From Albidovulum aestuarii (GTDB taxonomy: Bacteria > Pseudomonadota > Alphaproteobacteria > Rhodobacterales > Rhodobacteraceae): 64,000 nucleotides of DNA. How positions within the stretch are numbered: the first letter of the stretch is position 1; each line of letters opens with the position of its first letter. The notes under the pieces were generated by a model. That model was not told the origin of the DNA and did no database searches. It was given only the letters and a program-made list of their open reading frames with translations. The stretch is from positions 248,001 to 312,000 of the forward strand of contig NZ_JASBQQ010000003.1 of the NCBI RefSeq assembly GCF_029961185.1. Reading direction: 5' to 3'. This document shows, piece after piece, positions 37,625 through 47,103 of the stretch. The translations under genes and the position numbers were made by a program.

Positions 37625-39330
37625 ACCGCCCCCCCTCGCAGCCCCGCGCGGTGGCGGTGAAGGAAGGCGGGCAGAGCCAAAGCCGTCAGATAGGCCACGA
37701 AGGGCAGGGCGGCCTGCAGCACGGCATAGACGCCTGTCACGCGGCGGTCGGAGCCGGATGACAGTGTCACCGCCTCGGTCGTCAGCGTCGCGATCCGGCC
37801 CGAGCCCATGAAAAGCGTCGGCAGGTATTGCGCCACCGAGACCGCAAAGCCGATGGCGGCGGCGGTCATAATAGGGCGCAGCAGGATCGGCAGTTTCACG
37901 GCAAGAAGCCGGCGCACCGGCCCCGCCCCCAAAGCGGCGGCGGCGCGCAGGAGGCGCGGGTCAAGCGCCCGCCATGGATCGGAAAGCGCGATCATAACAT
38001 AAGGAAAGACAAAGAGCGCCTGCGCCCAGATCACGGCGATCATGCCGCCCGATATCCCCGCCCTGAGGAACACCACCTGCAACCCGTAGAGAAAGGCGAT
38101 CTGCGGTACCAGAAGCGGCAGGTAGATCAGCGCCTCGGCCCAGCCCGCGCGGGGCAGGCGGGCGCGGTCCTCACCCTCCAGCCAGGCAATGGCGAGCGCG
38201 ACCGAGACGGTCGTCGTTGCGATACCGATGATCAGGGTGTTCTCAAGTGCAGCGTCCCAGCCACTGCCGGGCCGCATCCAGGCCTTCAGGCTCCAGCTTT
38301 CGGGCAGGGCATTCGGGAAGGACCAGCGCCAGGCGAGGGACCAGATGAGCAGGGACACGAGTGCCAGCGCGCCCAAACCCATCAGGACCACGACAGCCCC
38401 GCCTGCCGCCATCAGCCCCGGCTCGGCCGACACGCCGCGCCCTCCGCGCCTTGTCCAGATGCGGCCCAGCACCGCGCAGAGCCGTTCCGCCCCCCGCCAG
38501 AGGGCAATCCCGCCGATCACCACGGCGCTTTGCAGCAGGGCTGCGGCCGAGGCAGGCAGAATCAGGCTCGTATCGGCCGCAAGGAACCAGCGGGTGACGG
38601 CGACCGATAGGACCGGCGGGTTCGAGGGGCCGAGAATGATGGCGATATCAACGACCGAAAGCGCGAAGGACAGGACCACATAGACCGGCAGGCGAATGAG
38701 CGGATAGAGCTGGGGCAGGATGACCTTGATCCAGACCACGCCCCGCCCATAGCCCAGCGCGCGACCCGCCGAGAGATGCCTGCGCACAGGCAGTTGCGAG
38801 AGGGCGGCAAGGATCACCAGCAGGAAGAACGGCACTTCCTTCACCAGCAGCCCGAGGATCAGTGCCAAGCCCATCGGGTCATTCACGGTGGCCACATCCG
38901 GCGGCAGGGCCCAGCCGGTTGCCCATGGGCTGATCAGGCGCGCGATCCAGCCCGAGGGCGCGATGAGAAAGGCAAGGCCAATGGCGAGCGCCGCATGCGG
39001 CGTGGCAAGGAACGGCGTCAGGAGGCGTGCGCCACCCTTCACCCCGAACCGGTCATACATCGCAGCCGCGAACCCGACCGCCAGTGCCAGCGCCAAAGCG
39101 GTCGAAGCAAAACCGGTCCAGAGTGTCAGTGTCAGGCTGGTGCCGAAACCCGGCAGGGCGAAGAGCCGGTGCCAGGGCTCCAGCGACCAGTCCGTAGCGC
39201 CGATGGCGGGAAGCACTCCGAAGGCCGCCCGCGCCGTCTCCCACAACCCCGCGAGGATCGGCAGCACAAGGCCGCCCGCGACGAGGGCGAGGACAATCAG
39301 GCGAAGTGTGCGGCCTTCGGTTGCGGTCAT
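37621..39330 (-). CDS. ABC transporter permease, double domain (YnjC-like)
   Basis: A 569-residue membrane protein carrying two BPD-type permease domains in tandem, as in ThiP/FbpB-like transporters and E. coli YnjC. The two EAA-like loops are near GRALGYGRGVVWIKVILPQL and RAAAALGAGPVRRLLAVKLP. About twelve hydrophobic segments are visible. It overlaps both neighbours by ATGA, so the three transporter genes are translationally coupled. Confidence 0.9.
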   Translation of the reverse strand: MTATEGRTLRLIVLALVAGGLVLPILAGLWETARAAFGVLPAIGATDWSLEPWHRLFALPGFGTSLTLTLWTGFASTALALALAVGFAAAMYDRFGVKGGARLLTPFLATPHAALAIGLAFLIAPSGWIARLISPWATGWALPPDVATVNDPMGLALILGLLVKEVPFFLLVILAALSQLPVRRHLSAGRALGYGRGVVWIKVILPQLYPLIRLPVYVVLSFALSVVDIAIILGPSNPPVLSVAVTRWFLAADTSLILPASAAALLQSAVVIGGIALWRGAERLCAVLGRIWTRRGGRGVSAEPGLMAAGGAVVVLMGLGALALVSLLIWSLAWRWSFPNALPESWSLKAWMRPGSGWDAALENTLIIGIATTTVSVALAIAWLEGEDRARLPRAGWAEALIYLPLLVPQIAFLYGLQVVFLRAGISGGMIAVIWAQALFVFPYVMIALSDPWRALDPRLLRAAAALGAGPVRRLLAVKLPILLRPIMTAAAIGFAVSVAQYLPTLFMGSGRIATLTTEAVTLSSGSDRRVTGVYAVLQAALPFVAYLTALALPAFLHRHRAGLRGGAV

Positions 39331-40514
39331 TCAGTGTAACGCCTGGCCCATTCCTCGGCGATGCGGGTCATCCAGCTTGGATGCGGCTCATTGAGGGTGC
39401 GGCCAAGCGCTTCGTTCGTGGGCAGGGCGGGCGAAGACGGCAAGGCCGCGAAGGCGGCGCCGGCCTCGTCATCCAGCTTCGCCGGGTCCAGCACCGAATA
39501 GCTGCCAAGCACTGTGATGTCCTGCGCCCTAGCTTGCGTAGCCGGATCCAAGAGGAAATTCGCCACCACCATCGCGCCCTCCTTATGGGCGGCGTTGTAG
39601 GGGATAGCGACAAAGCTGATATTGCCGATGGAGCCGCCTTCGGGTGCGTAGCTGCGGACCGTTTCGGGCAGAAGGCCGCGCTCGACCGCCGCAGCCGCAG
39701 CAGCAGGGTCGAAGGCCATGGCAAAGTCGACCTCGCCGTCGTTCAGCATCTGCTGCAGGACGCTTTCGTTTTCGGGGAAGGTCGTGCCCTCGCGCCAGAG
39801 GGTCGGGCGCAGATCATCGTACCAAGCCCAGAGCGGGGCGGTCGCTTCGGCAAAGGCCTCATCCGTCGCCTCGCCCTGCAGGACGCCCGCATCCGGCGTC
39901 AGTTCGCTCAGCGCCTGCTTGAGGAATGTCGCACCCATGAAGTTCGACACGGCTGGATGGGTGACGCGCCCCGGATTGGCCTTGGACCAATCCAGAAGCG
40001 CTGCCATCGACTTCGGCGGTTCCGCCACGCGGGCCGAGTCATGCGTCAGCACGAACTTCGCCAGCCGCCAAGGCGACTCATAGCCCTCGGTCGGGATGGT
40101 GAAATCGACAACTGCCGCCGACCCGTCGGACAGATCGAGGTATTTCGCATTCGGCAGGTCGTGCAGGAACGGCCCGTGCAACAGTCCCTGTTCCTTCATC
40201 GACAGGAAATTGGCGCCGTTGATCCAGATCATGTCGACCGATCCGCCCATCGTCTGCCCCGCCGCCTTCTCGGCGATGACCCGGGTCACGGCCTCGGCGG
40301 TGTCGGTCAGCTTCACCTGCTGGATGGTGACGCCGTATTCGGCTTCCAGTTCGTCACTCGCCCAGGCGATGAAATCGTTGGTGCGCTCATCGCCGCCCCA
40401 GGCGTTCCAGTAGACGGTCTGGCCCTTTGCGGCAGCGACGGTGTCGTCCCAGCTTTCGGCAAGGGCCGGAAGGGCGATGCCTGTGGCAAGGGCGGCGAGA
40501 AGCGGAAGACGCAT
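39327..40514 (-). CDS. ABC transporter substrate-binding protein (YnjB-like)
   Basis: A 395-residue periplasmic binding protein with a signal peptide (MRLPLLAALATGIALPALA) and the family segments VYWNAWGGDERTNDFIAW, VDMIWINGANFLSMKE and YAPEGGSIGNISFVAIP. GGAGTATCC precedes the ATG. It feeds the YnjC/YnjD-like transporter. The ligand is not known. Confidence 0.9.
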   Translation of the reverse strand: MRLPLLAALATGIALPALAESWDDTVAAAKGQTVYWNAWGGDERTNDFIAWASDELEAEYGVTIQQVKLTDTAEAVTRVIAEKAAGQTMGGSVDMIWINGANFLSMKEQGLLHGPFLHDLPNAKYLDLSDGSAAVVDFTIPTEGYESPWRLAKFVLTHDSARVAEPPKSMAALLDWSKANPGRVTHPAVSNFMGATFLKQALSELTPDAGVLQGEATDEAFAEATAPLWAWYDDLRPTLWREGTTFPENESVLQQMLNDGEVDFAMAFDPAAAAAAVERGLLPETVRSYAPEGGSIGNISFVAIPYNAAHKEGAMVVANFLLDPATQARAQDITVLGSYSVLDPAKLDDEAGAAFAALPSSPALPTNEALGRTLNEPHPSWMTRIAEEWARRYTE

Positions 40515-40529
40515 GGATACTCCTGTCGG

Positions 40530-41141
40530 TCAGTTGTTCTGAAATGCCTGCCAGCCTTGATGCCAGCGGGTCAGGGTGGTGAGGATGCAGAGGGCCGCGA
40601 AGCACCACGCCAATACGGGGAAAGCAGCGGGCCAGAGGCACATGGCGATGAAAAGCGCGATGGTTTCCGTGCCCTCGGTCAGCCCGCCGAGATAGTAGAT
40701 GCCCTTGGTGGGATAGGCATCGGTTGTCAGGCCCTTGTTGGCGGCGATGGAGGCGAAGGCAAGAAAGCTCGACCCGGTGCCGACGAAGCTGGCGATGAGC
40801 GCGGCGGCGGGCAGGGCGTTGGTGGCGGGATCGGCCAGCGCGAAGCCAAGGGGGACAAGCGCGTAGAAGAGGAAGTCGAGCGCGATGTCGATGAAGGCCC
40901 CCCGGTCGGTGGGCTGTGTCATCCGGGCCATGATCCCGTCCATCCCGTCGGCGATGCGGTTGGCGAGGATGAGGATGAGCGCGAGCGCATAAACCCCGAA
41001 GGCCAGCGCGGCAACTGCCAGCAGCCCCAGCCCGAACCCCGCCAGCGTCACCTGATCGGCGCTCACGCCCCGCGCCACCAGCGCACGGGCCGGTGCGTCA
41101 AGCGTGGCGCGGACAAGGGGCAGCAGGTGACGGTCGAGCAT
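40530..41141 (-). CDS. CDP-alcohol phosphatidyltransferase family (YnjF-like)
   Basis: A 203-residue membrane enzyme with the CDP-OH-P motif DGIMARMTQPTDRGAFIDIALD (DG..AR...G...D...D). It should transfer a phosphatidyl or phospho-alcohol group from a CDP-linked donor in the inner membrane. It lies between the flavin reductase and the binding-protein gene, the same association as ynjF with ynjBCD in E. coli. Product unknown. Confidence 0.87.
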   Translation of the reverse strand: MLDRHLLPLVRATLDAPARALVARGVSADQVTLAGFGLGLLAVAALAFGVYALALILILANRIADGMDGIMARMTQPTDRGAFIDIALDFLFYALVPLGFALADPATNALPAAALIASFVGTGSSFLAFASIAANKGLTTDAYPTKGIYYLGGLTEGTETIALFIAMCLWPAAFPVLAWCFAALCILTTLTRWHQGWQAFQNN

Positions 41142-43292
41142 TCAACCCCTCCGCCAGGCGTGAAACCGTTCCAAGAGGCTCAAGGCGCGCGCATTGACAT
41201 GTGCCTTGCGCCATTCCCCGGCGGCGAACTTGTTGGCCTCGGCCAGCGTCGGATAGGTGTGGATCGTGCCGAGGATCTTGTTCAGCCCCAGCCCGTGCTT
41301 CATCGCAAATACGAACTCGGCCATCAGGTCGCCCGCATGTTCGCCCGCGATTGTGACGCCAAGGATGCGGTCCTTGCCGGGTGGGGTCAGCACCTTGACG
41401 AAGCCATGCGCCGTGCCGTCGGCAATCGCGCGATCAAGATCGTCGATGCCGTAGCGCGTGACCTCGTGAGGAATGCCCTTTTCCCGCGCCTCCTGTTCGT
41501 TCAGGCCCACCCGCGCCACTTCGGGATCGGTGAAGGTCGCCCAGGGGATCACGCGGTAATCCGCCTTGAACCGTTTGAACTTGCCGAAAAGCGCGTTGAC
41601 GCTGGCAAACCAGGCCTGATGCGCGGCGGTATGGGTGAACTGGTAGGGGCCCGCGACATCACCCGCAGCAAGGATATTGGGGTATTTGGTTTCAAGATAT
41701 TCGTTGGTCTCGATCACCTTTCCGGTCTCGATGCCCAACTCCTCCAGACCGTAACCCTTCAGCCGGGCGGCGCGGCCTACCGCGACAAGGATATCGTCGA
41801 ACTCGATCTTGCGCGTGTCGCCATCGGCCTCGACCTCGATCCACTTTGTCTTGCCGGTCTTGCCAAGAGATGTGGCTTTGTGACCGGTCAGCACGGTGAC
41901 GCCATCGGTCTCCATCGAGGCCTTCACGAGGTCGGAAACCTCCTCATCCTCGCGGATCAGGATGCGCGGCAGCATCTCGATCTGGATGACGTCCGACCCG
42001 AGCCGAGCGAAGCTTTGCGCCAGTTCGCAGCCGATGGGGCCGCCACCAAGCACGACCAGCCGTTTCGGCGCGGCATCCCGCGTCACCATCTCTTCCCAGA
42101 GCGTGTCCGAAGTCAGATGGCCAACCTCCTCCAGCCCCGGCAGGGGCGGCACGAAGGGGGCAGCACCCGTGGCGAGGATCACCGACCTCGTGGTCAGGCG
42201 CTGCACTTTCCCATCCGCGCCGGTGATCTCAACCGTCCAGGGGTCGATCAATTTGGCGTGGCCCTGCAAGACCTCGACGCCCAGCCCCTCATAACGCTCG
42301 ACACTGTCATGCGGTTCGATGGCCTTGACCACTGCATGGATGCGCTCAAAGACCTTGCGAAAGGAAAACTCCGGTGTGGTCGCGGTCAGCCCGTAGTGGT
42401 CGGCATGGCGCATCTGATGCGCAAGCTTGGCCGATTTGATCAGCGCCTTCGAGGGCACGCAGCCATAGTTCAGGCAATCGCCGCCCATCTTATGGCTTTC
42501 GATCAGCGTAACCTTCGCCTTCACCGCCGCCGCGATATAGGCCGAAACGAGACCGGCCGCGCCTGCCCCGATCACGATGAGATTGCGGTCATAGCGCGAG
42601 GGTCGGTCCCAGCCGACATAGGCGCGGCGGCGTTTCACAAGGCCAAGGATAAATTTCGCGATCCACGGAAAAATACCCAATAGCACGAAGGAGAGGATCA
42701 GGGGCAACGACAGGATGCCCGACAGGCTTTCAAGCTGGGCAAGCTGCGTGCCCGCATTCACATAAACCGCCGTCCCCGCCAGCATTCCGGCCTGACTGAC
42801 CAGATAGAAGGTCAGCGCCCGGATCGGGGTCAGCCCCATCAACAGGTTGATGGCAAAGAACGGGATCGCCGGGATCAGGCGCAGGGTGAAAAGATAAAAG
42901 GCCCCGTCGCGCTCCATTCCCTCGTCGATGGTCTGCAGCCGGTTGCCCAGTTTCTCATGCACCCAGTCCGACAGAAGGTAGCGCGAGGCAAGGAAAGCCA
43001 GCGTTGCCCCGGTGGTGGAGGCGAAAGAGACCAGCACCAACCCCCACCAGAAACCGAACAGCGCCCCGGCGGCGAGAGTCATCCAGACCGCTAGTGGCAG
43101 CGACAGGGCGGTGACGGCGACATAGGCGGCAAAGAAGATTGCAGCCACAGTCAGCGGGTTCTCTGCCATCCGCGCCTCCAGCCCGGCCAGATAGCCGCGC
43201 AGCATGTCCAGATCGGGCGGATTGCGGCCGATCATTGTGATCAGCACGGCAACAAGTACGGCGAGTGCAAGAAAGAGGGCGGGTTTTTTCAT
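41142..43292 (-). CDS. Fusion of TVP38/VTT membrane domain and pyridine-nucleotide-disulfide oxidoreductase
   Basis: A 716-residue protein. Residues ~1-225 form a TVP38/TMEM64-type membrane domain (AAGALFGFWWGLVLVSFAST, LRLIPAIPFFAINLLMGLTP). Residues ~235-716 are a mercuric/dihydrolipoamide-reductase-like flavoenzyme with VIGAGAAGLVSAYIAAA, the redox CLNYGC disulfide and the dimerisation domain (HTYPTLAEANKFA). It ends one base before the next gene. Fusions of this type are known in proteobacteria; the membrane-tethered electron acceptor is not. Confidence 0.9.
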   Translation of the reverse strand: MKKPALFLALAVLVAVLITMIGRNPPDLDMLRGYLAGLEARMAENPLTVAAIFFAAYVAVTALSLPLAVWMTLAAGALFGFWWGLVLVSFASTTGATLAFLASRYLLSDWVHEKLGNRLQTIDEGMERDGAFYLFTLRLIPAIPFFAINLLMGLTPIRALTFYLVSQAGMLAGTAVYVNAGTQLAQLESLSGILSLPLILSFVLLGIFPWIAKFILGLVKRRRAYVGWDRPSRYDRNLIVIGAGAAGLVSAYIAAAVKAKVTLIESHKMGGDCLNYGCVPSKALIKSAKLAHQMRHADHYGLTATTPEFSFRKVFERIHAVVKAIEPHDSVERYEGLGVEVLQGHAKLIDPWTVEITGADGKVQRLTTRSVILATGAAPFVPPLPGLEEVGHLTSDTLWEEMVTRDAAPKRLVVLGGGPIGCELAQSFARLGSDVIQIEMLPRILIREDEEVSDLVKASMETDGVTVLTGHKATSLGKTGKTKWIEVEADGDTRKIEFDDILVAVGRAARLKGYGLEELGIETGKVIETNEYLETKYPNILAAGDVAGPYQFTHTAAHQAWFASVNALFGKFKRFKADYRVIPWATFTDPEVARVGLNEQEAREKGIPHEVTRYGIDDLDRAIADGTAHGFVKVLTPPGKDRILGVTIAGEHAGDLMAEFVFAMKHGLGLNKILGTIHTYPTLAEANKFAAGEWRKAHVNARALSLLERFHAWRRG

Positions 43293-43464
43293 AGGCGTTC
43301 GCCCCTTGTGCAGATGTCACGCGGCAGCGCCCTGCGGCGGAAATGGCGTTTTGTCATTGTGTCCCCGACCTTGTTGCCCCGTTTTGCAACGAAGTCCGGT
43401 CAAAGACCAAGACCGTTACAGCAATGTCCCCATCTCGTGAACCGGATGTGATTGAACGGAACGC

Positions 43465-43497
43465 AAAAAAAAGGGCGCCCGCAAATGCGGACGCCCT
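43465..43497 (-). terminator. Intrinsic terminator of the small secreted protein gene
   Basis: On the minus strand GGGCGTCCGC-ATTT-GCGGGCGCCC is followed by eight T residues, directly after the 43515 stop. Confidence 0.92.
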
Positions 43498-43514
43498 ATC
43501 GCGCGTGAGTGGTG

Positions 43515-43739
43515 TCAGTTCAGGATCGCGCGGATTTGGCCGCCGTGATTGTCGTTGTCGCTGGCGAGGATGTTTTCAATCGCGTTAACCTGAGCGGAGG
43601 TCAGGTTTTCGAAATCGCCGTTCGGCACGATGCGTTCGGCCTGGGCGCGGGCCGGGCCGGTCAGGTCGGCATGCGTCGTCATTGCCATTGCGGAACCGGC
43701 GGAAAGCACGAGCGCGGCGGTAAGAAGAAGGTGTTTCAT
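43515..43739 (-). CDS. Small secreted protein, hypothetical
   Basis: A 74-residue protein with a signal peptide (MKHLLLTAALVLSAGSAMA) and a short acidic mature part (DFENLTSAQVNAIENILASD). The start at 43739 is supported by AAAGGAC; the longer frame is rejected. It is a single-gene unit with its own terminator. I do not recognise the family. Confidence 0.75.
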   Translation of the reverse strand: MKHLLLTAALVLSAGSAMAMTTHADLTGPARAQAERIVPNGDFENLTSAQVNAIENILASDNDNHGGQIRAILN

Positions 43740-44082
43740 GGTCTGTCCTTTCAGTGTCTGGTCATATGTTGGCCGGGGGCGGCCTTGTGACACCAAGATG
43801 GGCGCGGCGACCGACAAGTTGAAATCACAACCGGATCGCGAAACCTCACGCAGAGTTTTTCAGTTGTTGGCTTGAATGCCGAGTGGTGGTTCCCTGGGTC
43901 TGAATATCCGAAAAAACAGTGCGCTTCCGCTGCTCAATCCGTGTGCCGCATCGGGAAAATGCTTCACGGTTGCGTGGGTGCACCGACGGGCGCGCATCAG
44001 TCGCGGTTGCCGCAGGGGCAGTGTGCGAGGCCGCACGATCCACTGAAAGCTTGCCGGTCAACCGCTCTGCGTCTTCGCCCGT
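43740..44082. other. 343-bp intergenic region, no gene seen
   Basis: The stretch lies between the small secreted protein gene and the 3' end of the GntR gene. Short frames exist on both strands, but none has a ribosome site or recognisable product. It must contain the promoter of the secreted-protein gene near its left edge. Confidence 0.45.
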
Positions 44083-44742
44083 CTAACGCTTCCGCAGGTT
44101 GTCCAAGAGGTTGGTCTTCGCGCCCAGAATATGCAGCCGCGTCAATTCTGCCGCACGGGTCGCATCGCGGCGCTCGCAGGCCGCGAGGATCGCCTCATGT
44201 TCCCTGTTTGCGCGGGCCAGACCGTTCGACAAGGCAAGCTGCGCGCGCAGATAGCGATCCACGCGGTCCAAGGTCTTCTCGATGACTCCGAGGTGGTAGA
44301 ATAGGCCGCTGTCGCGATACAGGATCGTGTGGAACTTGCGGTTCTGGTCACCCCAGTCCATCGGCGTCGCCCCTTCGGAAAAGGCGGTGAGGTAAGACCG
44401 CGCCAGTTCCAGCGTCTCGTCCGACATGCGCGGTACGGCGGCCTCGATCACATGCCCCTCCACCAGCGCGCGGAAATCCCAGATCTCGGCGGCCTCATCC
44501 GGCGATATCCCCGCCACCACCGCGCCCTTGTAGCGCTGGGTGACCACCAGCCCCTGCTGTTCCAGCATGGTGATCGCCTCGCGCACCGGGATGCGCGAGG
44601 TATTGAACATCTTCGCGATCTCGTCCTGTCGCAGCGGCGCGCCATCGGCCAGCTGCCCCTCGATGATCGCCTTTTTCAGCGCCTCATAGATGATAGTGGC
44701 CGCCGAGGCGGTCTGGGCGATATTGATGCTGTCGATCTGCAT
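44083..44742 (-). CDS. GntR-family (FCD) transcriptional regulator
   Basis: A 219-residue regulator. The winged HTH is LRQDEIAKMFNTSRIPVREA and the C-terminal FCD ligand domain contains DWGDQNRKFHTILYRDSG. The start at 44742 is set by GGGAGAGCCC; the very long frame upstream is the antisense of the lyase gene. It is divergent from the hydroxyproline operon, and two copies of its likely operator lie in the spacer, so it is the probable repressor. Confidence 0.9.
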   Translation of the reverse strand: MQIDSINIAQTASAATIIYEALKKAIIEGQLADGAPLRQDEIAKMFNTSRIPVREAITMLEQQGLVVTQRYKGAVVAGISPDEAAEIWDFRALVEGHVIEAAVPRMSDETLELARSYLTAFSEGATPMDWGDQNRKFHTILYRDSGLFYHLGVIEKTLDRVDRYLRAQLALSNGLARANREHEAILAACERRDATRAAELTRLHILGAKTNLLDNLRKR

Positions 44743-44770
44743 GGGCTCTCCCATAACCGGGCTTTCGGAG

Positions 44771-44807
44771 ATTGGATACAATTTCGTGCTTGCATATTGT
44801 ATCCAAT
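44771..44807. promoter_or_regulatory. Two GntR-type operators overlapping the operon promoter
   Basis: ATTGGATACAAT (44771-44782) and its exact reverse complement ATTGTATCCAAT (44796-44807) are 13 bp apart, and each is itself an imperfect ATTG/CAAT dyad. TTGGAT (44772) and TATTGT (44795) with a 17-bp spacer could be the plus-strand -35/-10. Binding of the divergent GntR protein here would block the hydroxyproline operon. Confidence 0.7.
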
Positions 44808-44877
44808 ATTCGATATCCAAGTCACGAAGATTCTTCCGGCCCCGATGCCGGCCCCCATCCGAGGAAAGGATACGCTC

Positions 44878-45783
44878 ATGTGGAGTGGAATGATGCCCGC
44901 CGTGACGACGAAGTTCACGGCTGACGGCGCGCTGGACCGTGCCGAGATGGAGCGCTGCTTCGGCCTTCAGATCGACGCGGGCAATGCGGGCCTGATCACC
45001 TGCGGCACTTTGGGCGAGGGCAATATGCTGTCGCCCGACGAACGGCTGGAAGTGCTGAAGATCGCCAAGTCTGTGACCGGCAGTAAGCCCGCCCTTCTGA
45101 CCGTGTCCGAGGCAGGCACCCGCGAGGCCTGCGATCTGGCCGCGCGTGCGGCGAAGGCGGGCGCGGACGGCATCATGGTCGTGCCCTCGCCGATCTACCA
45201 CACCAACCGGGCCGAGACGATCGCCAACCTCAACGCCATCGCCAATGCCGGTGGCGTGCCGGTGATGATCTATTCGAACCGCGTCGGCTACCGCGTCGAT
45301 GTCACGCCCGAGATGATGGTGGAGCTGGCCGAAAACCCGCTGATGGTGGCGATCAAGGAAAGCAGTGACGACATCCGCCGCTGCACCGAGATCTTCAACA
45401 CCGTCGGCACCCGGTTCAAGGTCCTGACCGGGGTCGACAACCTTGGCCTTGAGGCGATCCTGATGGGCTGCGACGGCTGGGTTTCGGGCGTCTCCATCGC
45501 CTTCCCGAAGGAAAATCAGGCGATCTATGACCTCGCCAAAGCGAGCCGGATCGAAGAGGCGCGCGAGATTTACCGCTGGTTCCGCCCGCTTCTCGACCTC
45601 GATGTCTCCACCTTCCTCGTCCAGCAGATCAAGCTGGCCGAAGCCCTGGCCATCGGCTCCACCGAACATGTCCGCGCGCCCCGGATGCCGTTGACCGGCG
45701 ATCACCGTGCGCGTGTAGAGGCGCTTGTAAAAGAGCGTATCGCCTGCCGCCCCGATCTGGGTAAATTCGTCAGGGCTGCCTGA
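44878..45783 (+). CDS. DapA-family lyase, probable pyrroline-4-hydroxy-2-carboxylate deaminase
   Basis: A 301-residue class I aldolase-fold protein of the DHDPS/NAL family: ITCGTLGEGNMLSPDER, VMIYSNRVGY (in place of the classical YNxP segment) and VAIKESSDD with the Schiff-base lysine. In hydroxyproline clusters such proteins deaminate pyrroline-4-hydroxy-2-carboxylate to 2-oxoglutarate semialdehyde. AAGGA precedes the ATG. It is the first gene of the operon. Confidence 0.85.
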   Translation: MWSGMMPAVTTKFTADGALDRAEMERCFGLQIDAGNAGLITCGTLGEGNMLSPDERLEVLKIAKSVTGSKPALLTVSEAGTREACDLAARAAKAGADGIMVVPSPIYHTNRAETIANLNAIANAGGVPVMIYSNRVGYRVDVTPEMMVELAENPLMVAIKESSDDIRRCTEIFNTVGTRFKVLTGVDNLGLEAILMGCDGWVSGVSIAFPKENQAIYDLAKASRIEEAREIYRWFRPLLDLDVSTFLVQQIKLAEALAIGSTEHVRAPRMPLTGDHRARVEALVKERIACRPDLGKFVRAA

Positions 45784-45813
45784 TGCCCTGACCCTTTAGG
45801 AGACTGGCCCGAA

Positions 45814-47103
45814 TTGACCGCGACCACCACCGCCTCTGCCGACCAAACCTCCCAGACCGATCTGGTCGTAATCGGCGCGGGCGTGATCGGGCTCTCCGTT
45901 GCTCATGCTGCGCTCTCTCGCGGCATGAGCGTTCTGGTCATCGACCGCACTGGCCCCGCCGCCGGGGCGTCGGCGGGAAATGCCGGGGCGTTCGCGTTTT
46001 CCGAAATTCACCCGCTCGCCTCGCCCGACACGCTGATGGCCTCGCCGAAATGGCTGCTTGATCCCCTGGGTCCACTATCGCTTCCGCTTCGCTACGCGCC
46101 GATGATGGTTCCCTGGATGCTGCGCTTCGCAAAGGCGAGCCTGCCGGGCCGGGTGGCCGCCTCGACGCGCGCGCAGGCTGCACTGATGGCGCATGCGAAG
46201 AAGGCGCTGGAACCCGCGATGGCGCTGACCGGCACGTCCGACATGCTGCGCAAGACCGGCCAGATGCAGGTCTTCGAATCTGCACGTGCCTTTGACGCCG
46301 CCCGCAAAGATTGCGATAAGGCCACGCATTACGGCTACAATTTCCGCCCGCTCGTCGGGGCGGATGCGATTGCCGAGGTTCAGCCCGGACTGTCGCCACG
46401 CTTCACCCATGCCATCGCGACCGAGGATTGGTGGGCCATCGCCGATCCGAAGCTCTACACGCTGGCACTTGCAGAGGCGCTGACCGGGAAGGGCGGCAGG
46501 ATCGGCATCGCCGAGGCTCGCGCACTGTCGGCCAATGCGGACGGCGTGACGATCCACGTCGCCGATGGCTCGGTGCTCGCCGCCCGCCAGGCCGTCGTTG
46601 CCGCAGGTGCCCATTCCCACCGCCTAGCCGGAAGTCTCGGCGACCGCATCCCCTTGGAGACCGAGCGCGGCTACAACACCACCCTGCCGCCCGGCGCCTT
46701 CGACCTTCGCCGCCACATCACCTTCTCCGAGCACGGCTTTGTCGCAGCGCCCCTTTCGACCGGCATCCGGATCGGCGGTGCGGTGGAACTCGGCGGGCTT
46801 GACCTGCCGCCGAACTACGCGCGCTCAAAGGCGATGCTGAAGAAGGCCGAGGGTTTCCTGCCCGGGCTGAAGATAGAGGGCGGCACCGAATGGATGGGTT
46901 TCCGCCCGTCGCTGCCCGACACGCTGCCTGCCATCGGCCGGGCCACCCGCGCACCGAACGTCATCTATGCCTTCGGCCATGGCCATCTGGGCCTCACGCA
47001 ATCGGCCGGCACGGCTGATCTTGTGGCAAGCCTCCTGACCGGTGCAACGCCGGCCATCGACCTCACCCCGTTCGCGCCGAACCGTTTCAAGGGCCTTCTA
47101 TGA
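45814..47103 (+). CDS. FAD-dependent D-amino acid (D-hydroxyproline) dehydrogenase
   Basis: A 429-residue DadA-like flavoprotein. DLVVIGAGVIGLSVAHAAL binds FAD; GHGHLGLTQSAGTADLVA is the C-terminal FAD-binding segment. The start codon is TTG, forced because no ATG precedes the FAD motif in this frame; AGGAGA lies ten bases upstream. It would oxidise cis-4-hydroxy-D-proline made by the downstream epimerase. The stop overlaps the epimerase start (ATGA). Confidence 0.86.
   Translation: MTATTTASADQTSQTDLVVIGAGVIGLSVAHAALSRGMSVLVIDRTGPAAGASAGNAGAFAFSEIHPLASPDTLMASPKWLLDPLGPLSLPLRYAPMMVPWMLRFAKASLPGRVAASTRAQAALMAHAKKALEPAMALTGTSDMLRKTGQMQVFESARAFDAARKDCDKATHYGYNFRPLVGADAIAEVQPGLSPRFTHAIATEDWWAIADPKLYTLALAEALTGKGGRIGIAEARALSANADGVTIHVADGSVLAARQAVVAAGAHSHRLAGSLGDRIPLETERGYNTTLPPGAFDLRRHITFSEHGFVAAPLSTGIRIGGAVELGGLDLPPNYARSKAMLKKAEGFLPGLKIEGGTEWMGFRPSLPDTLPAIGRATRAPNVIYAFGHGHLGLTQSAGTADLVASLLTGATPAIDLTPFAPNRFKGLL

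Noticed and set aside
24625..43000. Very long open frames opposite the operons (e.g. 24625-26469, 31329-34490, 39306-42683 on the plus strand)
   Set aside because: They are antisense shadows in high-GC DNA; the opposite strands encode well-known families with correct motifs, spacing and ribosome sites.
44743..45705. N-terminal extension of the GntR frame to 45705
   Set aside because: It is the antisense of the lyase gene. The true start at 44742 has GGGAGAG and the canonical HTH follows.
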